Source: Mesorhizobium sp. Root554 | GTDB taxonomy: Bacteria > Pseudomonadota > Alphaproteobacteria > Rhizobiales > Rhizobiaceae | NCBI RefSeq assembly: GCF_001427025.1 | Contig: NZ_LMGA01000001.1 | Coordinates: 2,653,536-2,717,535, forward strand | Length of the DNA: 64,000 nt | Direction: 5' to 3' | In this document: positions 19,709 through 30,410 of the stretch, piece by piece | Numbering within the stretch: position 1 is the first letter of the stretch | Layout: every line of letters begins with the position of its first letter | Program-made: the position numbers and the translations under genes | Notes under the pieces: generated by a model | What the model saw: only the letters and a program-made list of their open reading frames with translations | Database searches by the model: none | Told to the model about the DNA's origin: nothing

Positions 19709-20767
19709 ATGATTGCACCTGATAGCGAAGGGCACCGGCAATTGATAGAGGACAGATCGGGCGCGGCAGGCCCGGTGACGCTCCAGGCCGGCGACGATGC
19801 CGAAGGCCAGCGGCTCGACCAGTGGCTGGCGGAAAAGCTTGCCCCCGGTCTGTCGAGGACGCGGGTTCAAGCTCTCATCAGGCACGGCGCGGTGCATGTC
19901 GGCGGCAAGGTCGCAACCGAGCCCAAGCAGAAGCTGACGGCCGGCGCCGGGATTTCGATCGAACTTCCAGAGCCCGAACCGGCTGAACCGCAGGCCGAGG
20001 ACATCCCGCTCGACATTCTCTATGAGGACAACGCACTCATCGTCATCAACAAGCCAGCCGGCCTGGTGGTGCATCCCGGCGCCGGCAACTGGACCGGCAC
20101 GCTGGTCAATGCGCTGATCCATCATTGCGGCGACACGCTTTCCGGCATCGGTGGCGTGAAACGGCCCGGCATCGTCCACCGCCTCGACAAGGACACCAGC
20201 GGCGTCATGGTCGTCGCCAAGACCGACCGCGCCCACCGGGTGCTGTCAGACGCCTTCGCCGACCATGGCCGCACCGGGGATCTGAAGCGCGCCTACGTGG
20301 CGCTTGTCTGGGGCATCCCCCAGCGCGTCACCGGTACGGTGGATGCGTATCTCGGCCGCGCCGCCGACCGTATCCGCCGCGCCGTGGTGCCGGAAGGCCG
20401 CGACGACGCCCGCCATGCCGTCACCCATTACACGGTTGAGGAGCGTTTCGGCGAAGGGCAGAAGGAGTTCGCCTCCGCCAGCCTGGTCGAATGCCGGCTG
20501 GAAACCGGCCGCACCCACCAGATCAGGGTGCACATGGCCCATATCGGTCATCCTCTGGTCGGCGACAGCGACTACGGCCAGGCGTTCAAAACCAAGGCCA
20601 ACCGTCTGCCGGAGCCGCTGAAATCCGAGGTCCAGGCCTTTCACCGGCAAGCTTTGCATGCCCGCCTGCTTGAATTCTCCCATCCCGATACCCACATGAC
20701 GATGAGGTTCGAGGCGCCGATGCCGAAAGACATGGAGACTCTCGCCGGCGGCTTTCGCAAACTCTGA
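19709..20767 (+). CDS. RluA-family 23S rRNA pseudouridine synthase (RluD-like)
   Basis: A 352-residue enzyme. An N-terminal S4 RNA-binding domain (about 25-85, SRTRVQALIRHGAVHVGGK) precedes the pseudouridine synthase domain, with catalytic motif HRLDKDTSGVMVVAK and the RluA-type ETGRTHQIRVHMAHIGHPLVGD. Domain order and length fit RluD, which modifies helix 69 of 23S rRNA; RluC cannot be excluded without alignment. The ATG at 19709 gives a start close to the S4 domain. It is immediately upstream of rpoH in the same direction, as in many rhizobia. Confidence 0.88.
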   Translation: MIAPDSEGHRQLIEDRSGAAGPVTLQAGDDAEGQRLDQWLAEKLAPGLSRTRVQALIRHGAVHVGGKVATEPKQKLTAGAGISIELPEPEPAEPQAEDIPLDILYEDNALIVINKPAGLVVHPGAGNWTGTLVNALIHHCGDTLSGIGGVKRPGIVHRLDKDTSGVMVVAKTDRAHRVLSDAFADHGRTGDLKRAYVALVWGIPQRVTGTVDAYLGRAADRIRRAVVPEGRDDARHAVTHYTVEERFGEGQKEFASASLVECRLETGRTHQIRVHMAHIGHPLVGDSDYGQAFKTKANRLPEPLKSEVQAFHRQALHARLLEFSHPDTHMTMRFEAPMPKDMETLAGGFRKL

Positions 20768-20960
20768 ACCGGGATCCAACCACCAAAACCTGAGCCGTAT
20801 TGTTCACTTTGGCGTGACACACTGTTTCGCATTGAACAAATGCTGTCTTTTCTGGTTTTGTTCCTGTATAAATCGATTAGCGAGGATGCGCCGTTCGGCA
20901 TCCGCGCCATATGCCCGCCGCGTTTTGGGGGCATCACTCTAAGAGAGGGAGGGCGCTATC

Positions 20961-21872
20961 ATGGCCCAGTCACTACCCAGTATCGTTTCCGGCGAAGGCG
21001 GCCTCAGCCGCTACTTGGAAGAAATCCGCCGCTTTCCCATGCTGCAGCCGCAGGAAGAGTACATGCTCGCCAAGCGGTATAATGAGCATGAGGACACCGG
21101 CGCCGCCCACAAGCTCGTCACCAGCCACCTCCGGCTGGTCGCCAAGATCGCCATGGGCTATCGCGGCTACGGCCTGCCGATCGGCGAGGTGATCTCCGAG
21201 GGCAATGTCGGCCTCATGCAGGCCGTCAAGAAGTTCGAGCCGGAACGCGGTTTCCGGCTGGCCACCTATGCCATGTGGTGGATCAAGGCCTCGATCCAGG
21301 AATACATCCTGCGCTCGTGGAGCCTGGTCAAGATGGGCACGACCGCCAATCAGAAGCGCCTGTTCTTCAACCTGCGCAAGGTGAAGGGCAAGATCCAGGC
21401 GCTGGACGATGGCGACCTGAAGCCGGATCAGATCACCGAGATCGCCACTCGGCTGAATGTCTCCGAGGCGGAGGTCGTTTCGATGAACCGCCGCCTGTCG
21501 GGCGACGCCTCGCTCAACGCGCCGATCCGCGCGACGGAGGGCGAAAGCGGTGAATGGCAGGATTGGCTCGTCGATGACCATGAAAGCCAGGAAGACATGC
21601 TCATCGAGCAGGACGAACTGGAGAACCGGCGCGGCATGCTGTCGGGCGCCATGGCCGTCCTGAATGATCGCGAGCGCCGCATCTTTGAGGCCCGCCGTCT
21701 CGCCGAGGACCCGCTGACGCTGGAAGAACTGTCCAGCGAGTTCGACATCTCCCGCGAGCGTGTCCGCCAGATCGAGGTTCGCGCCTTCGAAAAGGTGCAG
21801 GATGCGGTCAAGGCCGCCGCCAAGCGGCAGGCACAGTCGCTGCGCACCATTGAGGCGCAGCCGGCCGCGTAA
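20961..21872 (+). CDS. rpoH: heat-shock sigma factor RpoH (first copy)
   Basis: A 303-residue sigma-32 family protein. It has region 2 (LVTSHLRLVAKIAMGYRGYGLPIGEVISEGNVGLMQAVKKFEPERGFRLATYAMWWIKASIQEYILRSWSLVK), the RpoH box QKRLFFNLRK that distinguishes RpoH from RpoD, and a region 4 helix-turn-helix (LTLEELSSEFDISRERVRQIEVRAFEKV). GAGAGGGAGG precedes the ATG. It directs heat-shock promoters. A second RpoH lies at 41370, and the two probably split heat and oxidative/stationary stress duties as RpoH1 and RpoH2 do in rhizobia. Confidence 0.95.
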   Translation: MAQSLPSIVSGEGGLSRYLEEIRRFPMLQPQEEYMLAKRYNEHEDTGAAHKLVTSHLRLVAKIAMGYRGYGLPIGEVISEGNVGLMQAVKKFEPERGFRLATYAMWWIKASIQEYILRSWSLVKMGTTANQKRLFFNLRKVKGKIQALDDGDLKPDQITEIATRLNVSEAEVVSMNRRLSGDASLNAPIRATEGESGEWQDWLVDDHESQEDMLIEQDELENRRGMLSGAMAVLNDRERRIFEARRLAEDPLTLEELSSEFDISRERVRQIEVRAFEKVQDAVKAAAKRQAQSLRTIEAQPAA

Positions 21873-21894
21873 GCGGTTCGAAATCTGGCCAACA

Positions 21895-21930
21895 AAAAGC
21901 GGCGCTGAAATTCAGCGCCGCTTTTCTTTT
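21895..21930 (+). terminator. rho-independent terminator after rpoH
   Basis: A 15-bp perfect stem (AAAAGCGGCGCTGAA / TTCAGCGCCGCTTTT) with a single-base loop is followed by CTTTT. It is symmetric enough to work for the convergent peroxiredoxin gene as well. Confidence 0.93.
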
Positions 21931-21982
21931 GTCTCCAACCCTTCAGTGCTTACCCTAAAGGCTCCGGGGTATCCGTCGCGGC

Positions 21983-22642
21983 TTAAGCCGCCGGCTGCTT
22001 AGTCTTGCGCAGATAAGGCAGCACGGTCTCATATGCCCCGAACCGCTTGATCGCATCCTCGTTGGACACCGCGCCGGTGATGATGACGTCGTCGCCCTGT
22101 TTCCAGTTTGCCGGCGTCGCCACCTGATGCTTGGCGGTCAGCTGCATGGAATCGACCGCCCGAAGAATCTCGTCGAAGTTGCGGCCCGTGGTCATCGGAT
22201 AGGTCAGCACCAGCTTGATCTTCTTGTCAGGCCCGATGACATAGACCGAACGCACCGTGGCGTTGTCGGCAGGGGTGCGCCCCTCGGAACTGTCGCCGGC
22301 GCCCGCCGGCAGCATATCGTAAAGCTTGGCGACCTTGAGGTCCTTGTCGCCGATCAACGGGTAATTCACCGTATGGCTGGTCGCCGTCTTGATGTCGTCC
22401 GCCCACTTGCCGTGGCTTTCGACCGGATCGACCGAGATGCCGACGATCTTGACATTGCGCTTTTTGAACTCGCCTTCGAGCCCCGCCATGGTGCCGAGTT
22501 CGGTGGTGCAGACAGGCGTGAAGTTCTTCGGATGGCTGAAGAGAATGGCCCAGCCGTCACCGATCCAGTCGTGGAAATGGATCGGCCCCTGGGTGGTTTC
22601 GGCGGTAAAATCCGGCGCGATGTCGTTGATGCGAAGGCTCAT
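21983..22642 (-). CDS. 1-Cys peroxiredoxin (Prdx6-like)
   Basis: A 219-residue AhpC/TSA-type thiol peroxidase with peroxidatic cysteine in NFTPVCTTELG (about residue 45). The Prdx6-type C-terminal domain includes LTYPMTTGRNFDEILRAVDSMQLT and TPANWKQGDDVII. No second cysteine is visible in the chain, which makes it a 1-Cys enzyme dependent on an external thiol. It would reduce hydrogen peroxide and organic peroxides in the cytoplasm. It is convergent with rpoH and transcribed alone. Confidence 0.9.
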   Translation of the reverse strand: MSLRINDIAPDFTAETTQGPIHFHDWIGDGWAILFSHPKNFTPVCTTELGTMAGLEGEFKKRNVKIVGISVDPVESHGKWADDIKTATSHTVNYPLIGDKDLKVAKLYDMLPAGAGDSSEGRTPADNATVRSVYVIGPDKKIKLVLTYPMTTGRNFDEILRAVDSMQLTAKHQVATPANWKQGDDVIITGAVSNEDAIKRFGAYETVLPYLRKTKQPAA

Positions 22643-22842
22643 GACGGTCCTGCCCTATCTCATTGTTATGGATTAGCTGCCGACGAAAGCGGCAATTGCT
22701 TCCGGTACCATTCTATCTTTTCTCAAAAACATGCCGGAAGGAAGAACGTACTGGCAGAAACGCATCTGCGGACAAGAAAATCCGGATATCGGTTGAACCG
22801 GGGAATCGTTTGCCCTTGTGCCCGACGACGACCGGCGAGCGC

Positions 22843-23208
22843 CTAGGCTTTCTTGATCGTCAGCGTCCCCGCCAGATCTTCCATGCGCTGCGCCAACGCG
22901 CCAAGCGCTCCGGTCAGGGCGGAATCGTTCTTGTCGGCCTTGATCAGTGCATCGTCGCGCGTCTTGCGCAGCGTCTGCACTTCGCTCTCCATACCCATGA
23001 TGCGCTTTTGCAGTTCTGAAAGCTCGTCCATGACCATGATGCCAGCCATGACCGTCAACCGCTGGTCACCGATTTCGCCGAACGATTCCTTAAGATGCGA
23101 GACATACCGGTCGAAGCGCTCGGCCAGGTCGATAAGATGCTCTTCCTGGCCTTCGTCGCAGGCCATCCGGTATTGCTTGCCGTCGATCGAAACCGTTACC
23201 TGCGCCAT
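22843..23208 (-). CDS. zapA: cell division protein ZapA
   Basis: A 121-residue protein with the ZapA N-terminal domain (MAQVTVSIDGKQYRMACDEGQEEHLIDLAERFDRYVSHLKESFG) followed by a long coiled coil (about 55-110). ZapA bundles FtsZ filaments at the division site. It starts 3 bp after the stop of the DUF4164 gene, so the two form an operon. Confidence 0.9.
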   Translation of the reverse strand: MAQVTVSIDGKQYRMACDEGQEEHLIDLAERFDRYVSHLKESFGEIGDQRLTVMAGIMVMDELSELQKRIMGMESEVQTLRKTRDDALIKADKNDSALTGALGALAQRMEDLAGTLTIKKA

Positions 23209-23211
23209 GGC

Positions 23212-23484
23212 TTACCTATCAAGCACCGCGCGGATGGTTTCCATCGCGGTCACCAGCCGTCGCGAAACTTCCTTGTTGGCATCTTCGAGCCGCTCGGCCC
23301 GGGCTTCCGAATTGTCGAGTTCCTGCGCCAACCGCGAACGGTCGGCATTCATGCGCTGAACCTCTGCCTCGGCTTCGGAATAGTCGCGTTCATGCTCGAG
23401 ACGAGCCGCGACGGCGTTCTCGAGACCCTCCATCGCCTTACCGAGTCTGGCGATCACTTCCTTGAGCGTAGTTTCGCCGGTCAT
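23212..23484 (-). CDS. DUF4164 coiled-coil protein, zapA partner
   Basis: A small, almost wholly helical protein of about 90 residues with heptad-rich sequence (LKEVIARLGKAMEGLENAVAARLEHERDYSEAEAEVQRMNADRSRLAQELDNSEARAERLEDANKEVSRRL). It corresponds to the DUF4164 family found upstream of zapA in rhizobia, possibly a ZapB-like partner. The ATG at 23484 (MTGETTLKEV) has AAGG upstream; an extended start at 23511 is GTG without a clear ribosome site. Confidence 0.75.
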   Translation of the reverse strand: MTGETTLKEVIARLGKAMEGLENAVAARLEHERDYSEAEAEVQRMNADRSRLAQELDNSEARAERLEDANKEVSRRLVTAMETIRAVLDR

Positions 23485-23650
23485 GGCCTTCGTCCCGTGA
23501 TTGCCCATCACCGAATCGTGCGCGTTCAGAACGCCTTATTCATGAAACATTAGGCGCCGGGTGAAGCATGCGTCAACAAGCTCTCGCGGCTGTCCCCTGC
23601 TAACGGCGGAAAGCCAGCCAAATATGGCGGCGAACGACGCCAAAGATGGA

Positions 23651-23698
23651 CTAAATCGATTTAGAGTTTGTTGACTAAAATGGCTGGCCTGATATGTG
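23651..23698 (+). promoter_or_regulatory. tkt promoter with adjacent 14-bp palindrome
   Basis: A perfect palindrome CTAAATCGATTTAG (23651-23664) is followed 6 bp later by TTGACT (23671-23676), a 16-base spacer and TATGTG (23693-23698). These form a plausible sigma-70 promoter 57 bp before the transketolase start. Palindromes with a central CG are typical of LacI-family operators, and PckR is a rhizobial LacI regulator of such genes. The assignment to PckR is inference. Confidence 0.6.
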
Positions 23699-23754
23699 TC
23701 GCGCAGCCTGGAAAGCGCGCAAACTCCCTGAAATAAGTTGGCGTTGGAGGAACG

Positions 23755-25743
23755 ATGTCTACGCGAGAACAACACGACCGGATGGCCAATGCGATCCGTT
23801 TCCTGTCCATGGATGCCGTCGAAAAGGCCAATTCCGGCCATCCCGGCCTGCCTATGGGCTGCGCCGACATCGCAACGGTGCTGTTCACGCGCTTCCTGAA
23901 ATTCGACGCCAAGGCGCCCCACTGGGCCGATCGCGACCGCTTCATCCTGTCGGCCGGCCACGGTTCGATGCTGCTGTACTCGCTGCTCTATCTGACGGGC
24001 TACGAGGACATGACCATCGACCAGCTGAAGAATTTCCGCCAGCTCGGATCGAAGACGGCGGGCCATCCCGAATACGGCCATGCCGCAGGCATCGAGACCA
24101 CCACCGGCCCGCTCGGCCAGGGCCTCGCCAACTCGGTCGGCTTCGCGCTCGGCGAGCGGATCATGAATGCCGCCTTCGGCAACGACCTGGTTGATCATTA
24201 CACCTATGTCCTGGCCGGTGACGGCTGCCTGATGGAGGGCATCAGCCAGGAGGCCATTTCCCTGGCCGGACACCTGAAGCTCAACAAGCTCATCGTCTTC
24301 TGGGACAACAACGACATCTCCATCGACGGACCGGTCTCGCTGGCCGATTCCACCGATCAGGTTGCCCGCTTCCAGGCTTCCGGCTGGAATGCCATGCATG
24401 TCGACGGCCACGACCCCGAGGCCATTGCCTACGCCATCGAGGCCGCCCGCCATTCCGACAAGCCGACGCTTCTCGCCTGCAAAACCACCATCGGTTTCGG
24501 CGCGCCGACCAAGGCCGGCACCAACAAGGCGCACGGCTCGCCCCTCGGCGCGGACGAGATCGCCGGCGCCCGCAAATTCTTCAACTGGGAGCTGCCGCCG
24601 TTCGAAGTGCCGAAAGACGTCCTGGATGCCTGGCGCGCCGCCGGCAAGACCGGGGCGAAAACCCGCACCGAATGGGAAGGCCGCCTCGGCAAATCCGACA
24701 AGAAAGCCGAGTTCGAGCGCCGGATGGACGGCAAACTGCCGAAGGGCTTCGACGACACGATCGTCGACTACAAGAGGAAGCTCAGCGCCGACAAGCCGAA
24801 GGTGGCGACGCGGAAATCCTCCGAAATGGCGCTGGAGGCCATCAATGGCTTCGTCCCGGAGACGATCGGCGGCTCGGCCGATCTGACCGGCTCCAACAAC
24901 ACCAAGACCAGTCAGACCAAGAACATCACGCCCACGGACTATGGCCAGCGCTATATCCACTACGGCATCCGCGAACACGGCATGGCCGCCGCCATCAACG
25001 GCCTGACCCTGCATGGCGGTCTCATCGCCTATGGCGGCACTTTCCTGTGCTTTTCGGACTATGCCCGTCCGGCAATGCGCCTTGCCTCACTGATGGGGAT
25101 ACGGTCGATCTTCGTCATGACGCACGATTCCATCGGTCTCGGCGAGGACGGTCCTACGCACCAGCCGGTCGAGCATCTGGCTGCCCTGCGCGCCATTCCC
25201 AACCACAACGTCTTCCGCCCGGCCGATGCCGTGGAAGCGGTGGAATGCTGGCAGATCGCGCTTGAAAGCGAGAAGACCCCTTCCACCCTGGCGCTGACCC
25301 GCCAGAACCTGCCTACGGTTCGCACCGAGCATGTCGCGCAGAACCTGAGCGCCAAGGGAGCCTATGAACTCGCCGCCGCCGAGGGCGGCGATGCCGCGGT
25401 GACCATCTTCGCCACAGGTTCCGAGGTCGAGATCGCGCTCGATGCGCGAAAGCTCCTGCAGGGGCACGGTCACCCGACCCGTGTTGTCTCCATTCCCTGC
25501 ATGGAACTGTTCGATCAGCAGGGCGACGCCTACCGCAAGAAGACGTTGGGGGCCGCCAAAATCAATGTCGCCATCGAAGCTGGCATCCGCGAAGGCTGGG
25601 ACCACATTATCGGCATTGACGGCATCTTCATCGGCATGAAGGGTTTCGGCGCTTCGGGCTCAATCGAACAGCTCTATCCGCATTTCGGCATCACCGCCGA
25701 AGCGGCCGCCAAGGCGGCGGAAGCCCGGCTGCATGCCAAATAG
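23755..25743 (+). CDS. tkt: transketolase
   Basis: A 662-residue thiamine-diphosphate enzyme that moves two-carbon units in the pentose phosphate pathway. Visible signatures are the N-terminal [16 protein letters not shown], the ThDP/Mg motif [13 protein letters not shown]...NNDISIDG, and the C-terminal pyrimidine domain [29 protein letters not shown] precedes the ATG. It heads the tkt-gap-antiporter-pgk-fbaB run, an order shared with other rhizobia apart from the antiporter. Confidence 0.96.
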   Translation: MSTREQHDRMANAIRFLSMDAVEKANSGHPGLPMGCADIATVLFTRFLKFDAKAPHWADRDRFILSAGHGSMLLYSLLYLTGYEDMTIDQLKNFRQLGSKTAGHPEYGHAAGIETTTGPLGQGLANSVGFALGERIMNAAFGNDLVDHYTYVLAGDGCLMEGISQEAISLAGHLKLNKLIVFWDNNDISIDGPVSLADSTDQVARFQASGWNAMHVDGHDPEAIAYAIEAARHSDKPTLLACKTTIGFGAPTKAGTNKAHGSPLGADEIAGARKFFNWELPPFEVPKDVLDAWRAAGKTGAKTRTEWEGRLGKSDKKAEFERRMDGKLPKGFDDTIVDYKRKLSADKPKVATRKSSEMALEAINGFVPETIGGSADLTGSNNTKTSQTKNITPTDYGQRYIHYGIREHGMAAAINGLTLHGGLIAYGGTFLCFSDYARPAMRLASLMGIRSIFVMTHDSIGLGEDGPTHQPVEHLAALRAIPNHNVFRPADAVEAVECWQIALESEKTPSTLALTRQNLPTVRTEHVAQNLSAKGAYELAAAEGGDAAVTIFATGSEVEIALDARKLLQGHGHPTRVVSIPCMELFDQQGDAYRKKTLGAAKINVAIEAGIREGWDHIIGIDGIFIGMKGFGASGSIEQLYPHFGITAEAAAKAAEARLHAK

Positions 25744-25870
25744 CCTCGCCTGAAAAACAGTTTCCGCCGGGCCAGCGCTGCTGTTTCGGCGGCCGGGCGG
25801 CTGGATTGTTTGCCGGTCTACCGCTATGAAGTCTCAAAATTGAAACCCATCCGCTCCCAGGGAGAGAAAC

Positions 25871-26881
25871 ATGCCTGTCAGAGTTGCCATCAACGGGTTT
25901 GGCCGTATCGGCCGGAACGTCCTGCGCGCCATCCATGAGTCCGGCCGCAAGGACATCGACGTCGTTGCCGTCAACGATCTTGGCCCGGTCGAAACCAATG
26001 CGCACCTGCTGCGCTATGACAGCGTGCATGGCCGCTTCCCGCATGAAGTCACTGTCCAGGGCGACCAGATTTCCGTCGGGTCGGAAAAATTCAAGGTCAC
26101 TGCGATCAAGGATCCGTCGCAACTGCCGTGGAAGGAACTGGGCATCGACATTGCCCTCGAATGCACCGGCATCTTCACCTCGAAGGACAAGGCCTCCGCT
26201 CACCTGACCGCAGGCGCCAAGCGCGTGCTGGTTTCGGCCCCCGCCGACGGCGCCGACCTGACCGTCGTCTACGGCGTCAACCACGACAAGCTGTCGAAGG
26301 ACCACATCGTCGTCTCGAACGCTTCCTGCACCACCAATTGCCTGGCGCCGGTCGCCATGGTGCTGAACAATGCATTCGGCATCGAGAAGGGCTTCATGAC
26401 AACCGTGCATGCCTATACCGGCGACCAGCCGACGCTGGACACCATGCACAAGGATCTCTATCGCGGCCGCGCCGCGGCCATGTCGATGATCCCGACGTCG
26501 ACGGGCGCCGCCAAGGCTGTCGGCCTTGTCCTTCCCGAACTGCAGGGGAAACTCGACGGCGTGTCGATTCGCGTGCCGACGCCGAACGTCTCGGTCATCG
26601 ACTTCAAGTTCGTTTCCAGGAAACCGACCACAGTCGAAGAGGTCAACAAGGTGCTGATGGCCGCCGCCGACGGCCCGCTCAAGAACATCCTCGCCTATAC
26701 CGACGAGCCGCTCGTCTCGATCGACCTCAACCACAACCCGGCGTCTTCGACCTTTGCGCTCGACCAGACCAAGGTGATCGACGGCAATCTGGTCCGCGTC
26801 ATGTCGTGGTACGACAATGAATGGGGCTTCTCCAATCGCATGAGCGATACGGCCGTCGCCTTCGGCAAGACGATTTCCTGA
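25871..26881 (+). CDS. gap: glyceraldehyde-3-phosphate dehydrogenase, type I
   Basis: A 336-residue protein with the N-terminal NAD fold [15 protein letters not shown], the catalytic motif [14 protein letters not shown] (active cysteine about residue 157) and C-terminal [13 protein letters not shown]. It catalyses the NAD-dependent oxidation of glyceraldehyde 3-phosphate. GGGAGAGAAAC precedes the ATG. It lies 127 bp after tkt and has its own terminator. Confidence 0.97.
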   Translation: MPVRVAINGFGRIGRNVLRAIHESGRKDIDVVAVNDLGPVETNAHLLRYDSVHGRFPHEVTVQGDQISVGSEKFKVTAIKDPSQLPWKELGIDIALECTGIFTSKDKASAHLTAGAKRVLVSAPADGADLTVVYGVNHDKLSKDHIVVSNASCTTNCLAPVAMVLNNAFGIEKGFMTTVHAYTGDQPTLDTMHKDLYRGRAAAMSMIPTSTGAAKAVGLVLPELQGKLDGVSIRVPTPNVSVIDFKFVSRKPTTVEEVNKVLMAAADGPLKNILAYTDEPLVSIDLNHNPASSTFALDQTKVIDGNLVRVMSWYDNEWGFSNRMSDTAVAFGKTIS

Positions 26882-26905
26882 CGTTCGCTTTCTCTTGATA
26901 TTTTG

Positions 26906-26934
26906 AACGCCCGGTCTCTGGCCGGGCGTTTTCA
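26906..26934 (+). terminator. rho-independent terminator after gap
   Basis: A 9-bp stem AACGCCCGG / CCGGGCGTT with a short loop is followed by TTCATTTT, 25 bp after the gap stop codon. It suggests that the antiporter and pgk downstream have their own promoters. Confidence 0.85.
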
Positions 26935-27074
26935 TTTTGCGATGGTCCAACCTGCATTCGAAGAAAAACATCGGGCAGGACCAAAAAATCTCGGTCTTGC
27001 CTTGCACTGGCCATGCCTTCGCCCCACTCTGCGATGAAGCCATATTTTCAAGGACTTGAGGGGGTGCTTTCCGC

Positions 27075-28985
27075 ATGGAGCATGCGATCTATCTGATAAC
27101 GCTGGTCGGCACCGGTCTGGTGGTCGCCGCAGCGTTTTCGAGCCTGATCGCCTTCCGTTTCGGTGCCCCCTTGCTGCTTCTGTTCCTTTGCATCGGCCTC
27201 GCCACCGGCGCCGACGGCCTTGGCATCCAGTTCGACAACGCTCGCGTCGCCTACTTCGCCGGATCGCTGGCGCTTGCCGTCATCCTGTTCGATTCCGGCT
27301 TCGGCACGCCGTTGAAAGTGCTGCGGCAGGCGGCGGGACCGGCGCTCTCTCTGGCAACGCTCGGCGTCGTGCTGACGACCGGTCTGTTCGGCGCCGGCGC
27401 GTTCTATCTGCTCGACCTGTCCTGGCTGGAGTCCTTCCTGCTGGGCGCCGCCGTCGCTTCCACCGACGCGGCAGCCGTCTTCTTCCTTCTGCGGGCCGGC
27501 GAAATCAATCTGCGGGAGCGCGTGCGCGCCACGCTCGAGGTCGAGTCCGGCACAAACGATCCTATCGCAATCTTCCTCACCATTACCTTGGTGGAAATTA
27601 TCGCCGCCGGCGCAAACCCGGAAGCAAAGGTGCTGGTCACCGACCTTATCCTCGGCTTTGTCCTGAACATGGGTCTTGGCGCTGCGGTCGGCGTGATCGG
27701 CGGCATGCTCATTGTCCGCTTCGTCGAGCGGCTGAACCTCGATCACGGCCTGCTGCCGATCTTCGTTCTCACCCTGTCGCTCATGGTGTTCGCCGCTGCC
27801 GGCACGATCGGCGGGTCAGGCTTTCTGGCCGTTTATCTCGCGGGCCTTGTCGCCGGCAATTCGGACATCCGCGCCGTCACCATCATCAAGCGGTTCCAGG
27901 ACGGCATGTCATGGCTGGCGCAGATCATCATGTTCCTGATCCTCGGTCTGTTCGCGACTCCATCGCAGTTCCCGGCCATACTCGTGCCGGCAATCCTGCT
28001 CGGCCTGTTCCTGATGTTCGTCGCCCGTCCGCTCGCCGTCTGGCTCTGCCTGCTGCCCTTTCGCTTGCCGAGGCCGGAGGTTGCCTTCATCTCGTGGGTC
28101 GGCCTGCGCGGCGCCGTCTCCATCCTGCTTGCCATCACCCCGCTCCTGAGCGGTCTTGAACATGGTCGCCTGATCTTCAACACCGCCTTCATCATCGTGC
28201 TGGTCTCGCTCGTCGTTCAGGGCTGGACCGTCGGCCCGTTGGCGCGCCGCCTCGGCCTGATCGTACCGGCGCGCATCGGCCCGCTCGACAAGGTCGAGCT
28301 GGAACTGCCCGGTTCCGCCCACCACGAACTGCTTGCCTACCGCGTCGTTCCCGGCAGCCCGGTGGCCCGTGGCGAACGCATCCCGCGCTGGGCGCGTCCG
28401 TCGCTTGTCGTGCGCGACGGTCGCTCCATGCGTTTTCAGGACATGGGCCGGCTGGCAGCCGGCGACCACGTCTACATTTTCGTCCCCGACCGCTATCCCC
28501 GCCTGCTGGACAGGTTGTTCGCCAGCCGCGCTGTGGTCGATCCGGAAGACGCCGAGTTCTTCGGCGCCTTTGCCGTCGATCCCAACCGCTCCGGCGAGGA
28601 GCTCGAGGCCGCCTATGGCCCGGGCCTGACCCCTGAGGAGCAAAAGCTCACCGTTGCCGAACTCGTCACGCAGCGGTTGGGCGGCAAGGCCGAGTATGCC
28701 GATCGGACCTCCATCGGACCGATCGAATTGATCGTACGCGACGTCGACGAGAAGGGACGCATCACCGGCCTCGGCCTCTCTTTCGAACCGACGGCGCCGG
28801 TTGCCCGCGTGCCTGTCTTCCTCAGCGCCGGCGAAATGAAGGACCGTTTCGTTGCCCTGTTGCGCAACTGGCGCGGCGCTCCCAAGGACGTCAAGGTTGA
28901 GACCGAGCCGTCGGAACTGGCGACCGCGACCGCGGAAGGACCGCAATTGCCTGTCAAAGCCGAAAAACGCCCGAGCGAATCCTGA
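27075..28985 (+). CDS. potassium/proton antiporter of the CPA1 family (NhaP2/CvrA-like)
   Basis: A 636-residue membrane protein. About twelve hydrophobic segments fill residues 1-395 and include the ion-binding pair of negatively charged residues in [10 protein letters not shown] and ESGTNDP, characteristic of CPA1 exchangers. A cytoplasmic tail follows: an RCK_C/TrkA_C-like regulatory domain (about 400-480, [32 protein letters not shown]) and a further C-terminal segment (about 515-600) as in NhaP2. It would exchange K+ or Na+ for H+. It is unexpected between gap and pgk. Confidence 0.88.
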   Translation: MEHAIYLITLVGTGLVVAAAFSSLIAFRFGAPLLLLFLCIGLATGADGLGIQFDNARVAYFAGSLALAVILFDSGFGTPLKVLRQAAGPALSLATLGVVLTTGLFGAGAFYLLDLSWLESFLLGAAVASTDAAAVFFLLRAGEINLRERVRATLEVESGTNDPIAIFLTITLVEIIAAGANPEAKVLVTDLILGFVLNMGLGAAVGVIGGMLIVRFVERLNLDHGLLPIFVLTLSLMVFAAAGTIGGSGFLAVYLAGLVAGNSDIRAVTIIKRFQDGMSWLAQIIMFLILGLFATPSQFPAILVPAILLGLFLMFVARPLAVWLCLLPFRLPRPEVAFISWVGLRGAVSILLAITPLLSGLEHGRLIFNTAFIIVLVSLVVQGWTVGPLARRLGLIVPARIGPLDKVELELPGSAHHELLAYRVVPGSPVARGERIPRWARPSLVVRDGRSMRFQDMGRLAAGDHVYIFVPDRYPRLLDRLFASRAVVDPEDAEFFGAFAVDPNRSGEELEAAYGPGLTPEEQKLTVAELVTQRLGGKAEYADRTSIGPIELIVRDVDEKGRITGLGLSFEPTAPVARVPVFLSAGEMKDRFVALLRNWRGAPKDVKVETEPSELATATAEGPQLPVKAEKRPSES

Positions 28986-29101
28986 CGTACCAACGCTGCG
29001 GCGTTCTGCGTGGTTTTTCGTCTCATGGCTCCCCAGCGGAGCTTGCATCGCCCGTGGCGGATAGTAAGGTCCGCCCGGATTTCCGCAGGAGCGAACGATA
29101 C

Positions 29102-30298
29102 ATGGCCGACTTCAAGACACTCGACGCCATTGGCGACGTGGGAGGCAAGCGCGTTCTGGTGCGCGTCGATCTCAACGTTCCGGTCGCCGACGGCAAGGTC
29201 AGCGACGCCACCCGCATCGAACGCATCATCCCGACGCTTGAGGAATTGTCGAAGAAGGGCGCCAAGGTCATTCTGCTCGCCCATTTCGGTCGGCCAAAGG
29301 GCGGTCCCGCGCCGGAATTCTCGCTCGATCCCATCGCCGCCGCTATCGAGGCGATCCTCGGCAAGCCCGTCGCCTTCGCCGCCTCCTGCATCGGCGAGGA
29401 AGCCTCGAAGGCCGTCGCCGCCATGAAGGATGGCGATATCCTGCTTCTGGAGAATACGCGCTTTCACAAGGGCGAGGAGAAGAACGACCCCGCTTTTACA
29501 GAGCAGTTGGCCGCCAATGGCGACATCTACGTCAATGACGCGTTTTCGGCTGCGCATCGCGCGCATGCCTCGACCGAGGGACTGGCGAGGCAACTGCCCG
29601 CCTACGCCGGACGGACGATGGAAGCTGAACTGAAAGCGCTCGAAAAAGGCCTCGGCAAGCCGGCCAAGCCAGTCATCGCCATTGTCGGCGGCGCCAAGGT
29701 TTCGACCAAGATCGATCTCCTGATGAACCTGGTGAAGAAGGTCGATGCGCTGGTGATCGGCGGCGGCATGGCTAACACCTTCCTCGCCGCGCAAGGCGCC
29801 AATGTCGGCAAGTCGCTTTGCGAGCACGATCTGGCGGATACAGCCAGGCAGATCATGACCGAAGCCGCGCAAGCCGGCTGCGCTATCGTGCTGCCGTCCG
29901 ACGGCGTCATCGCCCGCGAGTTCAAGGCTGGCGCTGCCTCCGAGACCGTCGCCATCGACAAGGTGCCGGCAGACGCGATGATCCTCGATGTCGGCGAAAA
30001 GACCGTCGCGTCCGTCAATGAGTGGATCGACCGCGCCGCGACGCTGGTCTGGAACGGCCCTCTGGGCGCGTTCGAGATCGAGCCGTTCGACGCCGCCACG
30101 GTTTCCGCAGCAAAGCATGCGGCAGCGCGCACCAGGGCAGGCAAGCTCGTTTCCGTCGCTGGCGGCGGCGATACCGTCGCGGCGCTGAATCATGCGGGCG
30201 TCGCTGACGATTTCACCTATGTTTCGACCGCCGGCGGCGCCTTTCTCGAATGGATGGAAGGCAAGCCGCTGCCGGGCGTCGAAGTGCTGAAGGCTTGA
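29102..30298 (+). CDS. pgk: phosphoglycerate kinase
   Basis: A 398-residue glycolytic kinase with N-terminal [17 protein letters not shown], the substrate region [11 protein letters not shown], and the C-terminal nucleotide motif [10 protein letters not shown]...[12 protein letters not shown]. It interconverts 1,3-bisphosphoglycerate and 3-phosphoglycerate. The ATG at 29102 has AGGAG upstream; a longer frame from 29054 adds a leader not typical of the family. Confidence 0.97.
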   Translation: MADFKTLDAIGDVGGKRVLVRVDLNVPVADGKVSDATRIERIIPTLEELSKKGAKVILLAHFGRPKGGPAPEFSLDPIAAAIEAILGKPVAFAASCIGEEASKAVAAMKDGDILLLENTRFHKGEEKNDPAFTEQLAANGDIYVNDAFSAAHRAHASTEGLARQLPAYAGRTMEAELKALEKGLGKPAKPVIAIVGGAKVSTKIDLLMNLVKKVDALVIGGGMANTFLAAQGANVGKSLCEHDLADTARQIMTEAAQAGCAIVLPSDGVIAREFKAGAASETVAIDKVPADAMILDVGEKTVASVNEWIDRAATLVWNGPLGAFEIEPFDAATVSAAKHAAARTRAGKLVSVAGGGDTVAALNHAGVADDFTYVSTAGGAFLEWMEGKPLPGVEVLKA

Positions 30299-30410
30299 CG
30301 GCCGTCACGAACGCTGCCAGTGCGCCGATACCATGCACGGCGGTGTCGTGGCGTTGAAGCGCCGCTTCAGCTATTGAATTTTTAGAAATCGTCGATTGTG
30401 GGAGAATGAG

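Noticed and set aside
20868..20882. AAATCGATTA upstream of rpoH as a second copy of the tkt palindrome
   Set aside because: Only one arm matches well, and the sequence may simply be part of a -10 region.
22643..22842. Possible 6S RNA downstream of zapA
   Set aside because: 6S RNA follows zapA in many alphaproteobacteria, but I could not build the long closing stem and central bubble in this 200-bp gap.
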